Assembly (NCBI GenBank): GCA_030248135.1
Contig: JASANC010004439.1
Coordinates: 1-64,000 of the forward strand
Length of the DNA: 64,000 bases
Direction: 5' to 3'
Origin: Theristus sp. LFF4_11
Lineage: Eukaryota; Nematoda; Chromadorea; Monhysterida; Xyalidae
Under the pieces are notes generated by a model, which did no database searches, was not told the DNA's origin, and saw only the letters and a list, made by a program, of their open reading frames with translations. Position numbers and translations under genes: made by a program. Of the stretch, positions 24,001 to 35,800 are shown piece by piece. The stretch's first letter is position 1, and every line of letters begins with the position of its first letter.

Positions 24001-27000
24001 TTTCGAACGACGTTCAATTTTCAGATTCACCTGCGCGAATTTCAAAAATAGAAAAGGAAATAATGCTGCAATGCTATGGAAGACGCACAGACACACGCTA
24101 TTCAACGGGTATAACAACAGAATGCGCACGGGCTTCAGAATTGGGCTGATGTACTGTTGCGGCTCGTTCGAATCCGGTCCGTAGAATTGCGGCCCGGCAA
24201 ATTTTCCCTGGCACGAACAACATAAACTGCTGGAAGAAATATCGCAGTCACAGATATATAAAACTGACAGCAAAAATGTAAAAAAACTTCAGCCAACCTA
24301 ATCCTAAGACTATAAACAAAGTTCTTGTAGGTCTCCTAAGCAAAGCCTTTTATTTTATGCATGGTGGTCACTTTTGGATTCATCCCAAAAAAATCACTAC
24401 AGGTGGTTGGGTTAGCTCTTGCTCGTGCAAAGGAGAATTCGCCGAGCCGGAACTCTTCGGGCCGGAATCGAACGGGCCGCAACTGTTCAGATCGGAATCA
24501 GAGGGCCGCAATTAAACACCGCCTCAAAATTGAACTAAACATATTCAACGGGTATAATAACTGAATACGCACGCTCTTCAGAATGGAACTTTATTTCACA
24601 CTGACCCCGTTGATCAAGCGCCAGACAAGATACGTCCGTTGCGCGGTTGTAAACGCCGTTTCCTCAGTCTCCAACAGAAATCGATCGACATTTTTTCTCG
24701 AGAATTCATCCGTAAAATATCGATGTTCCGGAATTTGGTAGCTGGTGAAAAACTTGTTTCAGTTTGAACTTTATTAGTTCCATGGAGCAGTCACAATATG
24801 TGTGCTATGGCCAAACCCAGCGAGTTAGTCCGATATGTATGTGGTGTATATCATATATTTAACTGTGCACTGTACAAACGAGTGAAGCACACGCTTGTAC
24901 ACTAATTGCAGCGCATGTTCTAATGCTGGGGAAGTATTCATCTAATGTTACAGACGTTTTTCTTTTCCCGTTTTTATCATTCCCGCTCTCGCATGCCTGA
25001 CTTCGTTTTCACTGTGTGTGGAACTGTATTCCGTTTGAAATATTCAAGTTTTGCAAACTGAACTGAAGTTTCGACCATCACTAAAAGGGGATTCAGCAAT
25101 TATGCTTTTGTGCGGCGCGCGCACGGACACGACACCAAAGAAATCGTCTGTCATGTGTGCTATCTTAATGCATTACGGAGCTAATTGGTTTGCGCACGGG
25201 ATTCTGTGCGTACGGGCAAAAAAACTAAATGGTGTTTTCGCCGGAAGTGCTCATAAGAAGAACGTTCGTATATACCAGCTCGGCAGACGGAACGGATTCA
25301 AGCACTCGTCGCGCACGCCACATTTTCGCGCCAGCCATTCCCAGCAACGGTTCGGCCAACCGGTGCGTTTCGGTGGGAGGTCGGACACTTTTATGGGCAT
25401 CTGAAAGTTGCCGGTTTTTTTTAAGCACACCGTGAATGGTCGTGCGTGCAAAGACTCCTCCGGCAGACTCCGCTGGATTTTTCCTCAAAACAACCAGAAG
25501 ATCGGTTCAAAAACGAAACATACTGTACATGCAGCGTAAGTACCTGTAGTCGTTCCAACTCCGCCTGCCTGCTCAGCGCTTCCCACGTTCCGTGCACCTT
25601 CACATAAACGGTTTTATGGTCGAGTGAATTCGATTTCGGCTCAATCTCCAACTCCAAGCCGGCGTCTCGCAATTGCTGCTCGAATCGCCGCCGGTAGATC
25701 GCGTGTTGCGCCATGCGCCTGCGCCAGCATCGTTGGTGTTGCGCGATTTTGCTTTTAAGATTGTCGCGAAAAGAATAAACACAAACAACGCAAAAAAACA
25801 AAATCAAATCAACCAAAATCAGCGAGCCAAAAGAAACCTGTGATACCGTTTTGAGCCAGGCCGATAAACCAGGATCATATCGATCACTTTCCAGCCGTCG
25901 GATAAATAGCTGAAATCAATCAATCAATCAATCAACTACACAATCAATCAATCGATCAATCAATCAATCAATCAAACAATCAATAGATCAAATGAGCAAA
26001 AAACAAGGTAACAACCAAATAAGCAAAGAATGAATGAACGAATCCACCAAACTAACGCAGTTTCCGGTAAAATTTTCTGTTTCTTGGTGATTGGCTGACC
26101 CAAATTCACCGGAAACGGCGCGAACGACTTTTTCCGCTGCAACATTTCGTGAAACGCGGCGCGTCTCGCCATTTTCTGCCGGATGACGTTCTCGTTCTCT
26201 GATGTCGCCAAATGGCCATTTTGCTTGTGCACCTTGTCACTTGGTGTTGTTGTTGGCGACAGTTTACCATTGGCATTGCCGTGCATGCGCGTGTCGCCGA
26301 GATATCGAAGCATCATCTCATTTGAATCTTGCACGCGCGCTGCTCCAGCGTTTCTCGTATGACGCGCTTTTGGGTGATTTCTGTTTCGATCTGAAAACTT
26401 GCAGCGCACTCAAGAATGGAAAAACAGTCATCCAAAAAAACTGACCAAGAAAGCAGCCAAGGACAGTCAGTACAATGGCACATCGGAAGTTTATTTGACA
26501 AAGATTTGACACTGCAAGTTTGGATGTTGCTTAACCGTTTGGTTCACTGACTAGCCTTGGTGAGTTTCTTGGTCTCTGTTGTTGTTGTTTTTTCCTTGGT
26601 CAGAAGCATTTTTCCCTGCACTTGCCTGCATGCCGTTGATACAAGCGTTCGTGTGGTTTCTGCTGAAAAACAGGTTGAAGAACCCTTCAAAGTGTACCAC
26701 GTCATTTCACTGTTATCGATTTGATTGTCATTTGTAGCACTGCTGCTGACTGACTGGATTCAAGTTGCGGTAATTAACGTTGCTTCTATCAATCAAACAG
26801 CATTGTCAACATTCTAAAAACCGTTCACATGTACTGTCATGGTACAAAAAAACGGGGAATGGTTTTTCTTTTTTTTCCAAAATCGCTATCTGCTTTCACA
26901 ATAATTGCCACTTTTGCCTCTCTTCGTGTCCATCGCGACAACGGTGGGACCAACGGACCACATGACCACTGTGCACTGACCTGATGATCTTCGGCGTTGT

Positions 27001-27826
27001 CGACGTGCATCACCAGGTCGTCCTTATTCTTGTCAACCTCAACAACCGGCTCAACGGACTGTTGATAATCGTCGACCGAACCGAACTCGAACGCGTCGTT
27101 GACGTAGGCGGTCTCATGGCACGATTCCGGATGTTGATTGGTCGGAGGCGCTGTTTCGCTTCTTCGGTGCTCCTCAAGAGTGACGTGATTTTGGAGCGTT
27201 TCGCTGATTGGCGGTTCTTCAGTCGGCTTCTTTTCGCGCTGCTCTCTTTGCAGGGTGTTTGAAGAGTCGGATGAGTTTGCTGGAAGACGGGAGATTCAAA
27301 AAGGTTGCGTGGAAATCGCAAGAAAAAGGGAGTCACGCTATAAAAGCAGCTCTAAACAGAGGCACTTGTACCCAAACAGGTCCTTAAACGGGTGTGCGTT
27401 AGACTCGTTGTCTGTGCGTTCGGAGGATCGAGCCCTGCCGAGGGGTGTATAGGCACTTAATGACAGAGAAAACTCGATGGGCACCATAATCGACGGCGTT
27501 TTGTGAACTTTTCTGGGTTGACCCTAGCTAAAAAAACATCGCCTAAAATCCCCAACAACAACATAGAGGTCCCCGGAAACAAATTTTTGGTGCCCCTTTT
27601 GGCATTTTACCCATTTTTGGTGTCCCGCTTAACAATGATACAAAACTCCGCTGCGTGGTCCGTTTCCGTCTCATAAATCACCTGTTGTGTTCGGACAAGA
27701 TGAACTGATCGGAGTGCAAATTTGATTGATGTCGATTTGCTGTAGCATCGGCACTTCGTAGAGGTGCGCTGGCGCTTTCGAACGATTCAGATTCGATTTT
27801 CGTATGGCGAGTATTTGTTCGGTCAT
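15088..27826 (-). CDS. Anoctamin (TMEM16 family) membrane protein, 23 exons, 1267 aa
   Basis: Anoctamins are ten-helix dimers acting as calcium-activated chloride channels or lipid scramblases. Exons 5'-3': 27682-27826, 26981-27279, 26057-26397, 25838-25909, 25544-25718, 25276-25400, 24606-24741, 23899-24030, 23621-23733, 22941-23025, 22337-22558, 21600-21688, 21177-21282, 20720-20847, 19730-19940, 19425-19511, 18965-19053, 18130-18351, 17575-17715, 17127-17250, 16616-16802, 15795-16075, 15088-15381. All junction phases agree. Seen: a long acidic N-terminus; a dimerisation domain ([27 protein letters not shown]); [39 protein letters not shown]. Calcium site: [12 protein letters not shown] in helix 6, D and E of GDCLEML in helix 7 (the first is Glu in ANO1), and NNIIEIRLD in helix 8. 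The acceptor of exon 3 is ambiguous. Channel versus scramblase cannot be decided. Confidence 0.9.
15470..15727. mobile_element. Foldback element, family H
   Basis: About 75-bp GC-rich inverted arms: GTGTGGGGTACCGGATGTGC with CAAAACCAGTGTCC on the left, GGACACCGGTTTTG with CACATCGGCATTCCCCACAC on the right. It fills most of anoctamin intron 15382-15794. Confidence 0.8.
16855..17044 (-). mobile_element. SINE main family, copy S2
   Basis: Inverted, with GTTGTTGGGGATTTTAGGCG at its left (tail end). In anoctamin intron 16803-17126. Confidence 0.85.
17395..17563. mobile_element. MITE family A, copy A7
   Basis: Full length, GCATGCATGCACGTGATCAC core. Its end lies about 10 bp from the anoctamin splice donor at 17574. 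Confidence 0.85.
17901..18112 (-). mobile_element. MITE family C, copy C1
   Basis: Family definition: about 160-245 bp, one end TATTTTTTCAAACGTGTCCC then ACTGAAATGACGTCAT, the other ATGACGTCATTT then CACGTTTGAATA. Each end carries the palindrome TGACGTCA. C1 is reversed relative to C2 and C3 and lies in anoctamin intron 17716-18129. Confidence 0.8.
18778..18950. mobile_element. MITE family A, copy A8
   Basis: Well preserved, with both AATCAGCTGATT arms intact. It ends about 14 bp from the anoctamin donor at 18964. Confidence 0.85.
19062..19304 (+). mobile_element. MITE family C, copy C2
   Basis: Longest copy, with extra sequence between the arms. It starts 8 bp or so upstream of the anoctamin acceptor (AG at 19054-19055), with GGTATGACC next to the acceptor tract. 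Confidence 0.8.
19549..19710. mobile_element. MITE family A, copy A9
   Basis: Left end worn, right end GAGTTCGACTG. It occupies most of the 218-bp anoctamin intron 19512-19729. Confidence 0.75.
19968..20148. mobile_element. MITE family A, copy A10
   Basis: Left end CAGTCTAAACTC after TA; arms GCAACTAGCTGATTGG and CCAATCAGCTAGTTGG. It begins about 26 bp upstream of the acceptor for the anoctamin exon starting at 19940. Confidence 0.8.
20230..20475 (-). mobile_element. tRNA-like SINE, third type
   Basis: On the minus strand: GTCTGTAGCGCAGGTGTAGG (A-box-like), GGAAAGTTCGAACCTCGCTG (B-box), a body with CCTCCAGAGCCGAGGGTAAA, and a tail of AAATAAATAAAAAAAA. Single copy in the window, in anoctamin intron 19941-20719. 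Confidence 0.6.
21024..21170. mobile_element. MITE family A, copy A11
   Basis: Arms AACCAGCTGATTGGTTGATG and CCAACCAATCAGCTAGCTGG. Its decayed right end reaches to about 6 bp from the anoctamin donor at 21176. Confidence 0.75.
21719..21893 (-). mobile_element. SINE main family, copy S3
   Basis: Inverted; head CTACCACCAGGCCACGAG at the right. The (CAA)n tail is lost. In anoctamin intron 21689-22336 with A12. Confidence 0.85.
22065..22246. mobile_element. MITE family A, copy A12
   Basis: TA-flanked on both sides. The core has a doubled GCATGC: GCATGCGCATGC. Inside anoctamin intron 21689-22336. Confidence 0.85.
22621..22712. mobile_element. MITE family B, copy B1
   Basis: Family definition: about 92 bp foldback with ends AAGCGGCATTCATGAAGCAG / CTGCTTCATGAATGCCGCTT, arms GTATTTAGTGACGCGTAGCT, and a loop. 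B1 lies in anoctamin intron 22559-22940. Confidence 0.85.
22748..22915. mobile_element. MITE family A, copy A13
   Basis: CAGTCGAACTC left end. It shares the anoctamin intron 22559-22940 with MITE B1, so two families together nearly fill this intron. Confidence 0.85.
23135..23396. mobile_element. MITE family E, single copy
   Basis: TA-flanked, about 24-bp inverted ends CCGTAAAGTCTTGCATATAA / TTATATGCAAGACTTTACGG. The inside repeats TTATAAGACC and CCCACTTATAAGG. Located in anoctamin intron 23026-23620. Confidence 0.85.
24098..24590. repeat. Odd duplicated segment in anoctamin intron 7
   Basis: ATTCAACGGGTATAACAACA plus GCTTCAGAAT at 24098 recurs at 24540 as ATTCAACGGGTATAATAACT plus CTTCAGAAT. 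Between them AGAATTGCGGCCCGG and GAGGGCCGCAATTAA are inverted to each other. Not assignable to a known element. Confidence 0.5.
25913..25985. repeat. (AATC)n microsatellite
   Basis: Imperfect run of AATC units in anoctamin intron 3, just before the acceptor of exon 4. Confidence 0.9.
27378..27565 (+). mobile_element. SINE main family, copy S4
   Basis: Body GGTGTATAGGCACTTAATGA; tail CCCCAACAACAACA. The head is decayed (ACGGGTGTGCGTTAGAC). In anoctamin intron 1. Confidence 0.8.
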
Positions 27827-28832
27827 TTTTCTGCTTGTTTCTGCTGACTTTTATGGGAACCAAAAAGCTGGCTGGCTAAAGCGATCAAAGTTCTTGCGTG
27901 TTTCTGTTCGTACACTCATTTTGAACCTGGTTTTGCCGATTGTTGCGCTGGGTTTGCTTAATTTTTTTTGAAAACTCTCAAAGTTTCAACAGCGATGTTA
28001 AAAGATGCTTAGGAACTGCGTTGTTTTCTCAGTTTCACTTTGCCAGCAGCAAAACTTTCCGGTCTGAGACCCGATTTTATCGCACGCGTGTTCTGCTGAA
28101 AATACACCGCTTTTTGAACAAAATCATACCGACTTACGATTTGTCGCGTTTGCATACAGGCAGCATACGGTAATAAGAAACGTGCACCTTTCCATTCTTC
28201 AAGAACACATGCAATTCAGCATCAAAAGGTGTTTCTTTCGTTCTGGTGTGAAACAAGATTCGAAATCAAGATAAAAACACTCCGTGTGTGCACAACGCTG
28301 CCAAAAACGTACACGATTTTTACAATGTTGGGGTTTTCTCAACTGGACTGATCGACCAATATTTTGGGAGACAGGAAATATTTTATTGTTTTTTCTATCA
28401 CATACGGTGTATGGGTTTCAGAACTTTGAGACGTGATCACTTTGAGCATTATTCAATCTCGGGACCAAAACAAAAGATGTGAAGTTTGGTCCAATTTCCA
28501 CTATCTCGCATTTTCAAAATTCAGACGCGCTATTCGACAAAGTCGAATCAACATTCAACATTTTCATTCAACATTCAACAGTACAGCCAACATAGAAGAA
28601 ACTAAGCGTTGGAGTAGTGAAAAGAGCCATATTGCTTCTGAAGACACTAGTCTTTCTGGACATGCATCTGGGCACAGGGGTATTGAACCGTTATTGCTTT
28701 CTTATGAACCCGCAGTCCTTGGCCAATAAACAGTTCATTATTGTCACACCGCGCGTCGACAGATGGGAGAAGCAACGGCGGGGCAACCGGTTCAGGAGAT
28801 GACCGAACGGCGCGACGTTCCACAAAGGAATC

Positions 28833-29070
28833 AACCACTTGTTTCGATGCCCCGAGCTGAAGTGAGCACACAAGTCGTCCGGAGACGACGCAGCTGGCGC
28901 GAAACGTAGCGCAGTTTATCCCTGAGCGTCTCGGATTCCCGGTAGTGGATCGGAGGAACACGCGACGTCGAAGGAGGAAAAGGAGTGATACGTTTCGCGT
29001 TGTGATTTTTGTGACTTTTTTGTGATTGAATTTTTTTGGAATTGCGTAGAAGATAATGTGATCTAATCAC
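28833..29070 (-). other. Possible coding exon, unassigned
   Basis: Open for 79 codons. The part RESETLRDKLRYVSRQLRR looks like a basic amphipathic helix, and the base composition is closer to exons than to the surroundings. No family is recognised and I could not join it in phase to anoctamin exon 1. It may be chance. Confidence 0.2.
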
Positions 29071-29392
29071 CGTATTACCCCATTAACCCCCCCCCCCCCA
29101 CCAATAAACCCCCACCCCACGACAAGTTTGGCGAATGTCGAATCCCCCCCCCAATAATCCCCCTTGGAACTGACCTGTTTGATACACATACCGAGCGAAT
29201 TCAGTGGCTGGTTGAAGTTAATATTATTTAAATTGTGCTACCAAAGGCCCCAAAGGGATGAGTTAATGAATAATTTCATTACAATAGCTGTTACAAAAGG
29301 AAGACGTGGCTGTGGAAAGTAGAAGTTTCTGCGACTTTCTTGCCTGCCATGCAATGTATTTTTGCCATTTTTCAGTAAACCCCACCCCTTGA
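29070..29392. mobile_element. MITE family F, copy F2 (one end eroded)
   Basis: Starts CCGTATTACC with C-runs and AATAAACCCCCACCCC. Then TTTGATACACATACCGAGCG, CAGTGGCTG and TGCCTGCCATGCAATGTATT match F1 on the opposite strand. The right terminal repeat is missing. It lies between the anoctamin and Q-rich genes. Confidence 0.8.
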
Positions 29393-29890
29393 TTTTTTTG
29401 TAAATGCGAAGGAGCCGATAAAAGTCGCTGATTTAATTGTGCGTATTTATCATTTGTAATTAGGTAATTTAGTCAATAATTATTGTAGTTCTCGCCAATA
29501 TAACTGTGATGGTTCCTGTATACTGGTGTTCTGTTTCTGAAATCGATATTAAAGTTATCTCTCTACATCGGCTCATCGTTTGTTTATTCCAGACGGATTG
29601 TATTAACCTCCACCAAGTCGTTTTTTTTTTCAATCGAACAATCGAATAAAAACAAAATAAATAATGGTGAAAAGTACAGTAACAACGAAATCAAATTCAT
29701 GAAAACCGCTATCACAACAACAAATGCACACGCAAATCACGATATTAAAAGTACAATTGAATCTGTGGGTGGACGTCGGACGAAACATGCGGATAAAAAA
29801 ACAAGTCATTAAATTTCACAAACAAGTTGCTTTAAAATGCTTGCAAACAAGTGCACGCGCGTCCCAGACGTGTGAAAGCAAGCATACCAT

Positions 29891-32800
29891 TCAAGATTTG
29901 TCGAACTGTTTCAATCGTTTTCCTCTTTTGCCCCGCATTTTTCTTCTCTTCGGTTTCGATCCAGTCGGAGCGGACTCGTCGTCGCTGATTTCAATCAGTT
30001 CTTCAGACTACGAATGAAAAAAAACATTTTTTTTTGTAAAATGGGCGGGCCACTGAGCCACCACACCCAATCGCAATACAGCCAATCAGCTTGCTATCAA
30101 TTGATTCATTCAATCAATCAACGTGATTTTGTCAGACCACTTGGTCGTACAACCATAAACGGGCATTCATGAAGCAGTATTAGTGACCGGGTAGCTGTTT
30201 TACACACACAGCTATGCGTCACTAAATACTGCTGCATGAATACCGCTTATCGCGACAAATCAGTGTGGTATCAATTCAATTCAATCAGTAAATCACCAAA
30301 TCAATGAAAAAAATTCAATCCACGAACACAATCAACGAAGCGAGAGTGCAAACACAACCTGATGCGCTGTGCGTTTTCGGTGTTTCGCTGATGCTGCAGG
30401 TGCCGCTCGTATACTGGGCGATTTACGATCCGGCATTTGGGAGTCGCTGTCCGACACCGGGGAAATGCTGTCACCCTCCAAGTCCATTGGTAATTCGATG
30501 AGCTCATCGTGTGCACCGGACAGCTGTAACGTTGAATGGAGACGTTTTTTTTCTTATTTTTGATGCTGCCGACTAAATGCGATTTGCACGCACAGAAAGG
30601 CGCAATTGATTTTGATTGTCATCAGAAAGATGCAGTAAAGTGAAACGAAATGATTTTGATATCCCAGTAAAAACAGTGAAACAGTTTTTTTATATTGCGA
30701 ATTTCGGGTGAAACAACGTCACTTGTGGAAAAAAACTGAAGAAGACAAGCTGCGTGTGATGACATCCAAAATACCGCTATAACACGTTCTCTTGCAGAGA
30801 AAACGGAGTGCGCTAAACAGATTATCAGAACACAACGATTGTTCTGAAACAGCGCACAATGCTGCACTATCACTGTGGAATCCTGAAGCTCAGCTCGAGT
30901 TGAATGGTTTTATAATCACTAGCCCGCAACAACAACAACGAAAAAAAAATTGAAAATCAACTAACGACACTTCGATTCGCCGGAGTGCTTGTGGCCGGCC
31001 AGACTCTGTTTGGGACACTTTGACCTGAAAAAAACAGAAGGATAACATTGGAAACGCGATATCAGACCGCACACCGACACCCAGCGCACAAACGACCATG
31101 CACGCTGCTTCGACCAACGCCTTCACGACCCCAACCTGCTTCTGCGCCTTCCAATTCGCTGATCGCTCGCGTCTGCGCCACACGCAGCAAGTTCTCTTCG
31201 GGCACATTCGTACAGTGCACGGGTAGACTGTGATCGGGCGGCGTGTACCACGCGGGCGACCGGTGCCCCGTACGGGAACCGGCCGCCGACGGCGCGGCAC
31301 CCGCCGGTTGCTCCAGTAGTCGTTGACTGTGAACGGAAAGTTTTTCATGTCCGTATCTGATTTTCATCGGTTGCAGTGCCATCTAGCCAATCAGGGTGTT
31401 GAATTCTGAGAAAAAAACGAAACCGGGAAAACTAACAGCCACACTCACCGTTGCGCTTCTTCCATCAACGCCCGCAACTGTGCTGCCTGGTGTTGCAGTT
31501 GCTCCGCCATTTGCGGCGTATAGTCGACCGTAGCGGCCGCTGCGGAAACGGGTATTGCGGGAGTACCCGTTACCGGGGCAGCAGGAGTACCCGTTACCAG
31601 GGTTTCCTCCTTCGGCACGGTCAACAGTCCCCGACGCGTCTGTTCCCGTTGCAAGCGTTTCTGTAGCTCGAGTTTCGCCAGCTCCGCCTGCTGCTGTTGC
31701 TGGAAATGAATAACTGTACAATCAATCTGCCTGCGAGCACCAGTCAGAGAGAGACGTGGCAAAATTGACGCCAAGACCAAACTGTTTCGGCCGTGACATT
31801 GAAATTTCCAAGCAAGCGAGAAAGCCGAAATTTCCACCTAAACTTTCAACTGCCGATTCGCGGAATATAAACCGCCACCACAGCTATGATCGTTATCAGT
31901 AAGCAAAAAGCATATGAATGAAATCTGCCGTTTAATCTGCTCTTTTAAAAAATGAAAAAAAAACATGAAAAATGTCGTATTGAAAAAACGAAGCACCGAA
32001 ACAAACACGACGACTGACCAACTGTCGCTGTTGCCGTCTTGCCAGTTCGGCCAGCAATAATTCGCGCGCCTTATGCTGCAGTTGTAACGCCTCCGACACC
32101 GCCGGCGGCACCGCGGTGGGCGGAGTGTCGTCAGCGGATGGTTGTTGTTGCGCAACGCTGATTGGCCGTAGTGTCGCGGACGACTCCGCCTCGTGCACGT
32201 CGAGCAGTGCGGATCGTTGGCGGCCGACCGGTCGATCAATGACGTCATCGTGAACGACGTTCGCTGGTTGCTGCGCGAGCGATTCGACCGTCGATGAGGC
32301 GGCGGCGCGATCGTGGCGATGCTGGATGAGACGACGCTGCTCCAGCACCTCTTGCAGCACGGTGATGTGCACCTGATCACGCAATATGAGACGAAACACT
32401 TCGGTTGGAAATCACAGTCGAACTCGAAATTATGGGCAATCAGCTGATTGGTTGGTGGTCACGTGCATGCATGCTTTCTATACAAACCAAACTGCGCGCT
32501 CCCACAGCAGTTTCTGCACAGAAAGCAAGCATCACGAGACGACGCTGATTCCCTATAATTTAGAGTTTATGACTGTAGGTCAGTATGAGAACTGGCCGAG
32601 ACCGTACCATTCGCTGCGTGTTCTCCAACGGATCGCTGCAGGCGCCAATCGCCGCGATTTCCTCGTTCAGCCACCGCTCCAACGCGCTGTCCTCCATCGC
32701 GCCCATGCGGCCGTGCAAACGTTGCATTGCTGCTGATTGTTGGCTGTCTGGAGAAAAACGTTTCGGTTGTTTTTTAATCTGACTGAACGTCTCGATACGA

Positions 32801-35800
32801 AGACACTAAACACTGTCGGCACTGAACTACGACCGGATTGGCTTGGTGGACGGAAGGACAGTTTTGGTGTGACGGAAAATTCTTGTAGAATGCAACAACG
32901 CACCGATTCATGCATGTGGTGTGGTGACTGAGAGAACTGTGAGTTACAGTTGTTAGCAATTTTCATCAGGCTCGGTTTGCGCTCGCTTTGCAGGCTCTTG
33001 GCATCACTCTCACAAATGCTGTGATGGCAGCACTCTTGGCTTAGCCTACTCTCATGATAGTGTCTTAAGCGCCATTCATGGAGAGGTTGAAGCGCGCTGA
33101 AGCGCGTCACTTCGCTACACATTCACGAAGCAGAAAAAAAACCCAGCGCGCTTCACTTTTGCAACATACGCACATTCATACGCACGTTCATGTTTAGCGC
33201 GCGCGTGCATGAATGGGCCTTCAAACGTTTCTGGTATTATGCCGTGCACTGCAGAATAAAACTGACTGACACTGCATGATAGTAAACCTGAGAACCCCGT
33301 CTGCTAACCGGTCTCAACGGCGCGCTCATTGCTCGCTGTCGCCCTCTGCTCCATGGCGCGCTGTTGCTGCTCCGCCAACTTTGCTGCCGCCTCCGATCGT
33401 CTGCGTTGCTCTTCGGCCGCCAGCAGGCGCTCCTGGCACTGCTCCAAAACATCCGGGTGTTCGCGCAGATATCTGCAGAAGAAAAATTGAAAATAAAAAA
33501 ACAGTTTTCGCTTTGAATGTGCTACACAGCGTGAAAGTGCAATATCATACGCTGTAAAGCGACGTTCATGAATGCAGCCGTATTCAGTGTGACGCATAGC
33601 TGTGCGTTACCGTAAGTACGCGCGCTGCTAAATGAACTTCACGAACAACACAAGCGGCATTCATGAATGCAGCCGTATTCAGTGTGACGCATAGCTGTGC
33701 GTTACCATAAGTACGCGCGCTGCTAAATGAACTTCACGAACACACGAACAACGATCGCGAGCCAACCAACCGCAGTTTCGCGTCATACACCGCCTGTTTC
33801 ATCGATTTCTCCAGCTGTCTCACGGCGTGCTGCGTTTCGGTCAGATTCGGGTCTTTCGTGGATTTCTGATGTTTCACGCGCGTACGCATTCGCTGGAGGG
33901 TGTCCGAGAGCAGGCGCACCTGTTCACTCACCCACGGGCCGTCCTTCACGAACACGTCTGCAGCAGAATTTATTTATTTATTATTTTATTTGTTTATTTA
34001 TTTATTTATTTATTTATTTACTTTTTTTTGCTTTCTCTCTGGCTGTGCACCCAGCTTGTTGGAATGGAACCTGTTTCCTTGTGCAATTGCCTGACACTTA
34101 AAAGTGCCCGAATAAAAACAGAACAGAACAGAACAGAATGGTTGGCGGCAACATTTCTTTCAGCAAAACCATATTTGTCGCAAGTGGAAAAAACAAAAAA
34201 AAACTCAAAGCACATTTTGTCGCAAATGAACAACTCGACACTGTTTGTCTGGTCGCAAATGGAAAATTTCAAATGATGGCTTGGTCTCAACTGGAAAACT
34301 CTGAATACGGCGGCGGGGGTAACGAACGACCGGATGAATGACGTGGCTATATTGTGTGTACCCACTGGTTCGCACATGTTTCAGCCAGACATAACATTAA
34401 CATTGTCTCTGCTGGTCAGCATTTTTCGGTATCCCGGGCGCTGTCGTACTGACGTGCCTGGGCGCCCGCGGTTATACGCTTACCAGGCGGAACCGCAAGA
34501 AACAGCGCTTGCACCGGTTGTAATATTGGAGCGCTCTGAATTCAAACAAACAAACAAAAAACAGGGCCACAATAATGAGAAAGTGAGTGGACGCACAGTC
34601 GGGCGCGTGTTTCAGCAGTTTGCGTAAGACACCTTCATCGGGATCGGTCAACGGGTGCGCTGGCGCCGGCTGATTGGCTGTGTTGACTACAGGCTGCAAA
34701 AAATCGTTCTCAGCTTAATATTGTGTGATTTTGTGAGATTTTACTACCTAGGTTCGCTGATGTTTTGCCCAGACTATAAGATCTGTCTGTGGTAAACCAC
34801 CTTTGGCAGTTCTGCCTGGTGTCCGTCGCACTGACGAGCCAGGGGGCACCGCGGTATGCGTCTACCTGGCGAAACCGCAAACAGCGAACTTCATGTATTG
34901 TATGGCAAATACTCCAAAACAAGCACATTCTTCCAAATCTGAATTCAAATCCAAACGAAAACCACTTGTTTACCTCCACTGTCGTTAAGTCGACCACCGG
35001 TGGCGCTTGTTGCGGTTGACCAAGTAGCGCCAGTGTGCGCTGCACAATCTCCGACACCGATTGCACGTCTGTGGAGAGCGTCGTCGGCGGCGGAACAGGA
35101 GCAGGAGGGGCACCACTGTTCTCTGGCACAGATTCCGACATCGAACCAGCGAGCGGCGGCTGCACCGGTTGCTGCACTCGGTCAGTTGTACTCGCCGCCG
35201 GCGGCGGGTGGACAACTGTCGCCGCGCCACTACTCGGTGGTGAACAACTGTCCGGTGGTAGTAGTAGTACACCGGAGCGCGTCGTCGTTCGCGTCAAACT
35301 GACCGGAGACGCAGCAGTTGTTGTTGTTGTTGTTGTTGTTGTTGTTGCAACAACCGCCGGTGCAATGTTCGTTTGCGCATTCTGCGGCGTGCTGACGGTG
35401 TCCTCCGCCGGTGCGGACGGGGCGGCCGCAAACGCGACCGTGTCTTGTGTTGGTGCACTTGTTGTTGTTGTTGTTATCGCATCCACTGTTCGATTCGTAG
35501 CGCCCTCTGTCGCAGCGACGTCTTGCGGCGGCAGCACGTTCACGGACATTAGCGGAACGGGCAGTGGACGCCCCGCAATGGGACGACGGCCGGAAACGGC
35601 CGGCGGCGGCAGGCGTTCTTGCGGGAACTCGCGCAGCGGCTCCGGCGTTTTCGGCGGACGTTTCTTCGATTTGCGCTCGTTCTTCTCGGCCAACCGGCTG
35701 CGACTGACCGTGCTCGGCTGCGGCTTCGACCGACGGCTGTCCGATAGGCCTGGAATAGGCGGAGAAGAAACGCGGTTGCAGAAATGTCGCCGGTGTTGTG

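Larger units (their letters stand above)
27827..29890. other. Region between the anoctamin 5' end and the 3' end of the Q-rich gene
   Basis: About 2 kb, mostly AT-rich, holding MITE F2 and one open stretch listed separately (28833-29070). A minus-strand AATAAA at 29583-29588 is the nearest polyadenylation-like motif after the Q-rich gene stop. The anoctamin promoter should lie at the left edge; I see no TATA box or other clear signal. Confidence 0.5.

Noticed and set aside
23708..24184. 158-codon plus-strand frame
   Set aside because: Opposite two anoctamin exons that fit by phase and motif; the composition is typical of an antisense shadow.
30304..30560. Small plus-strand frames opposite 30359-30523
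   Set aside because: The minus-strand exon (LSGAHDELIELPMDLEGD...) is in phase with both neighbours.
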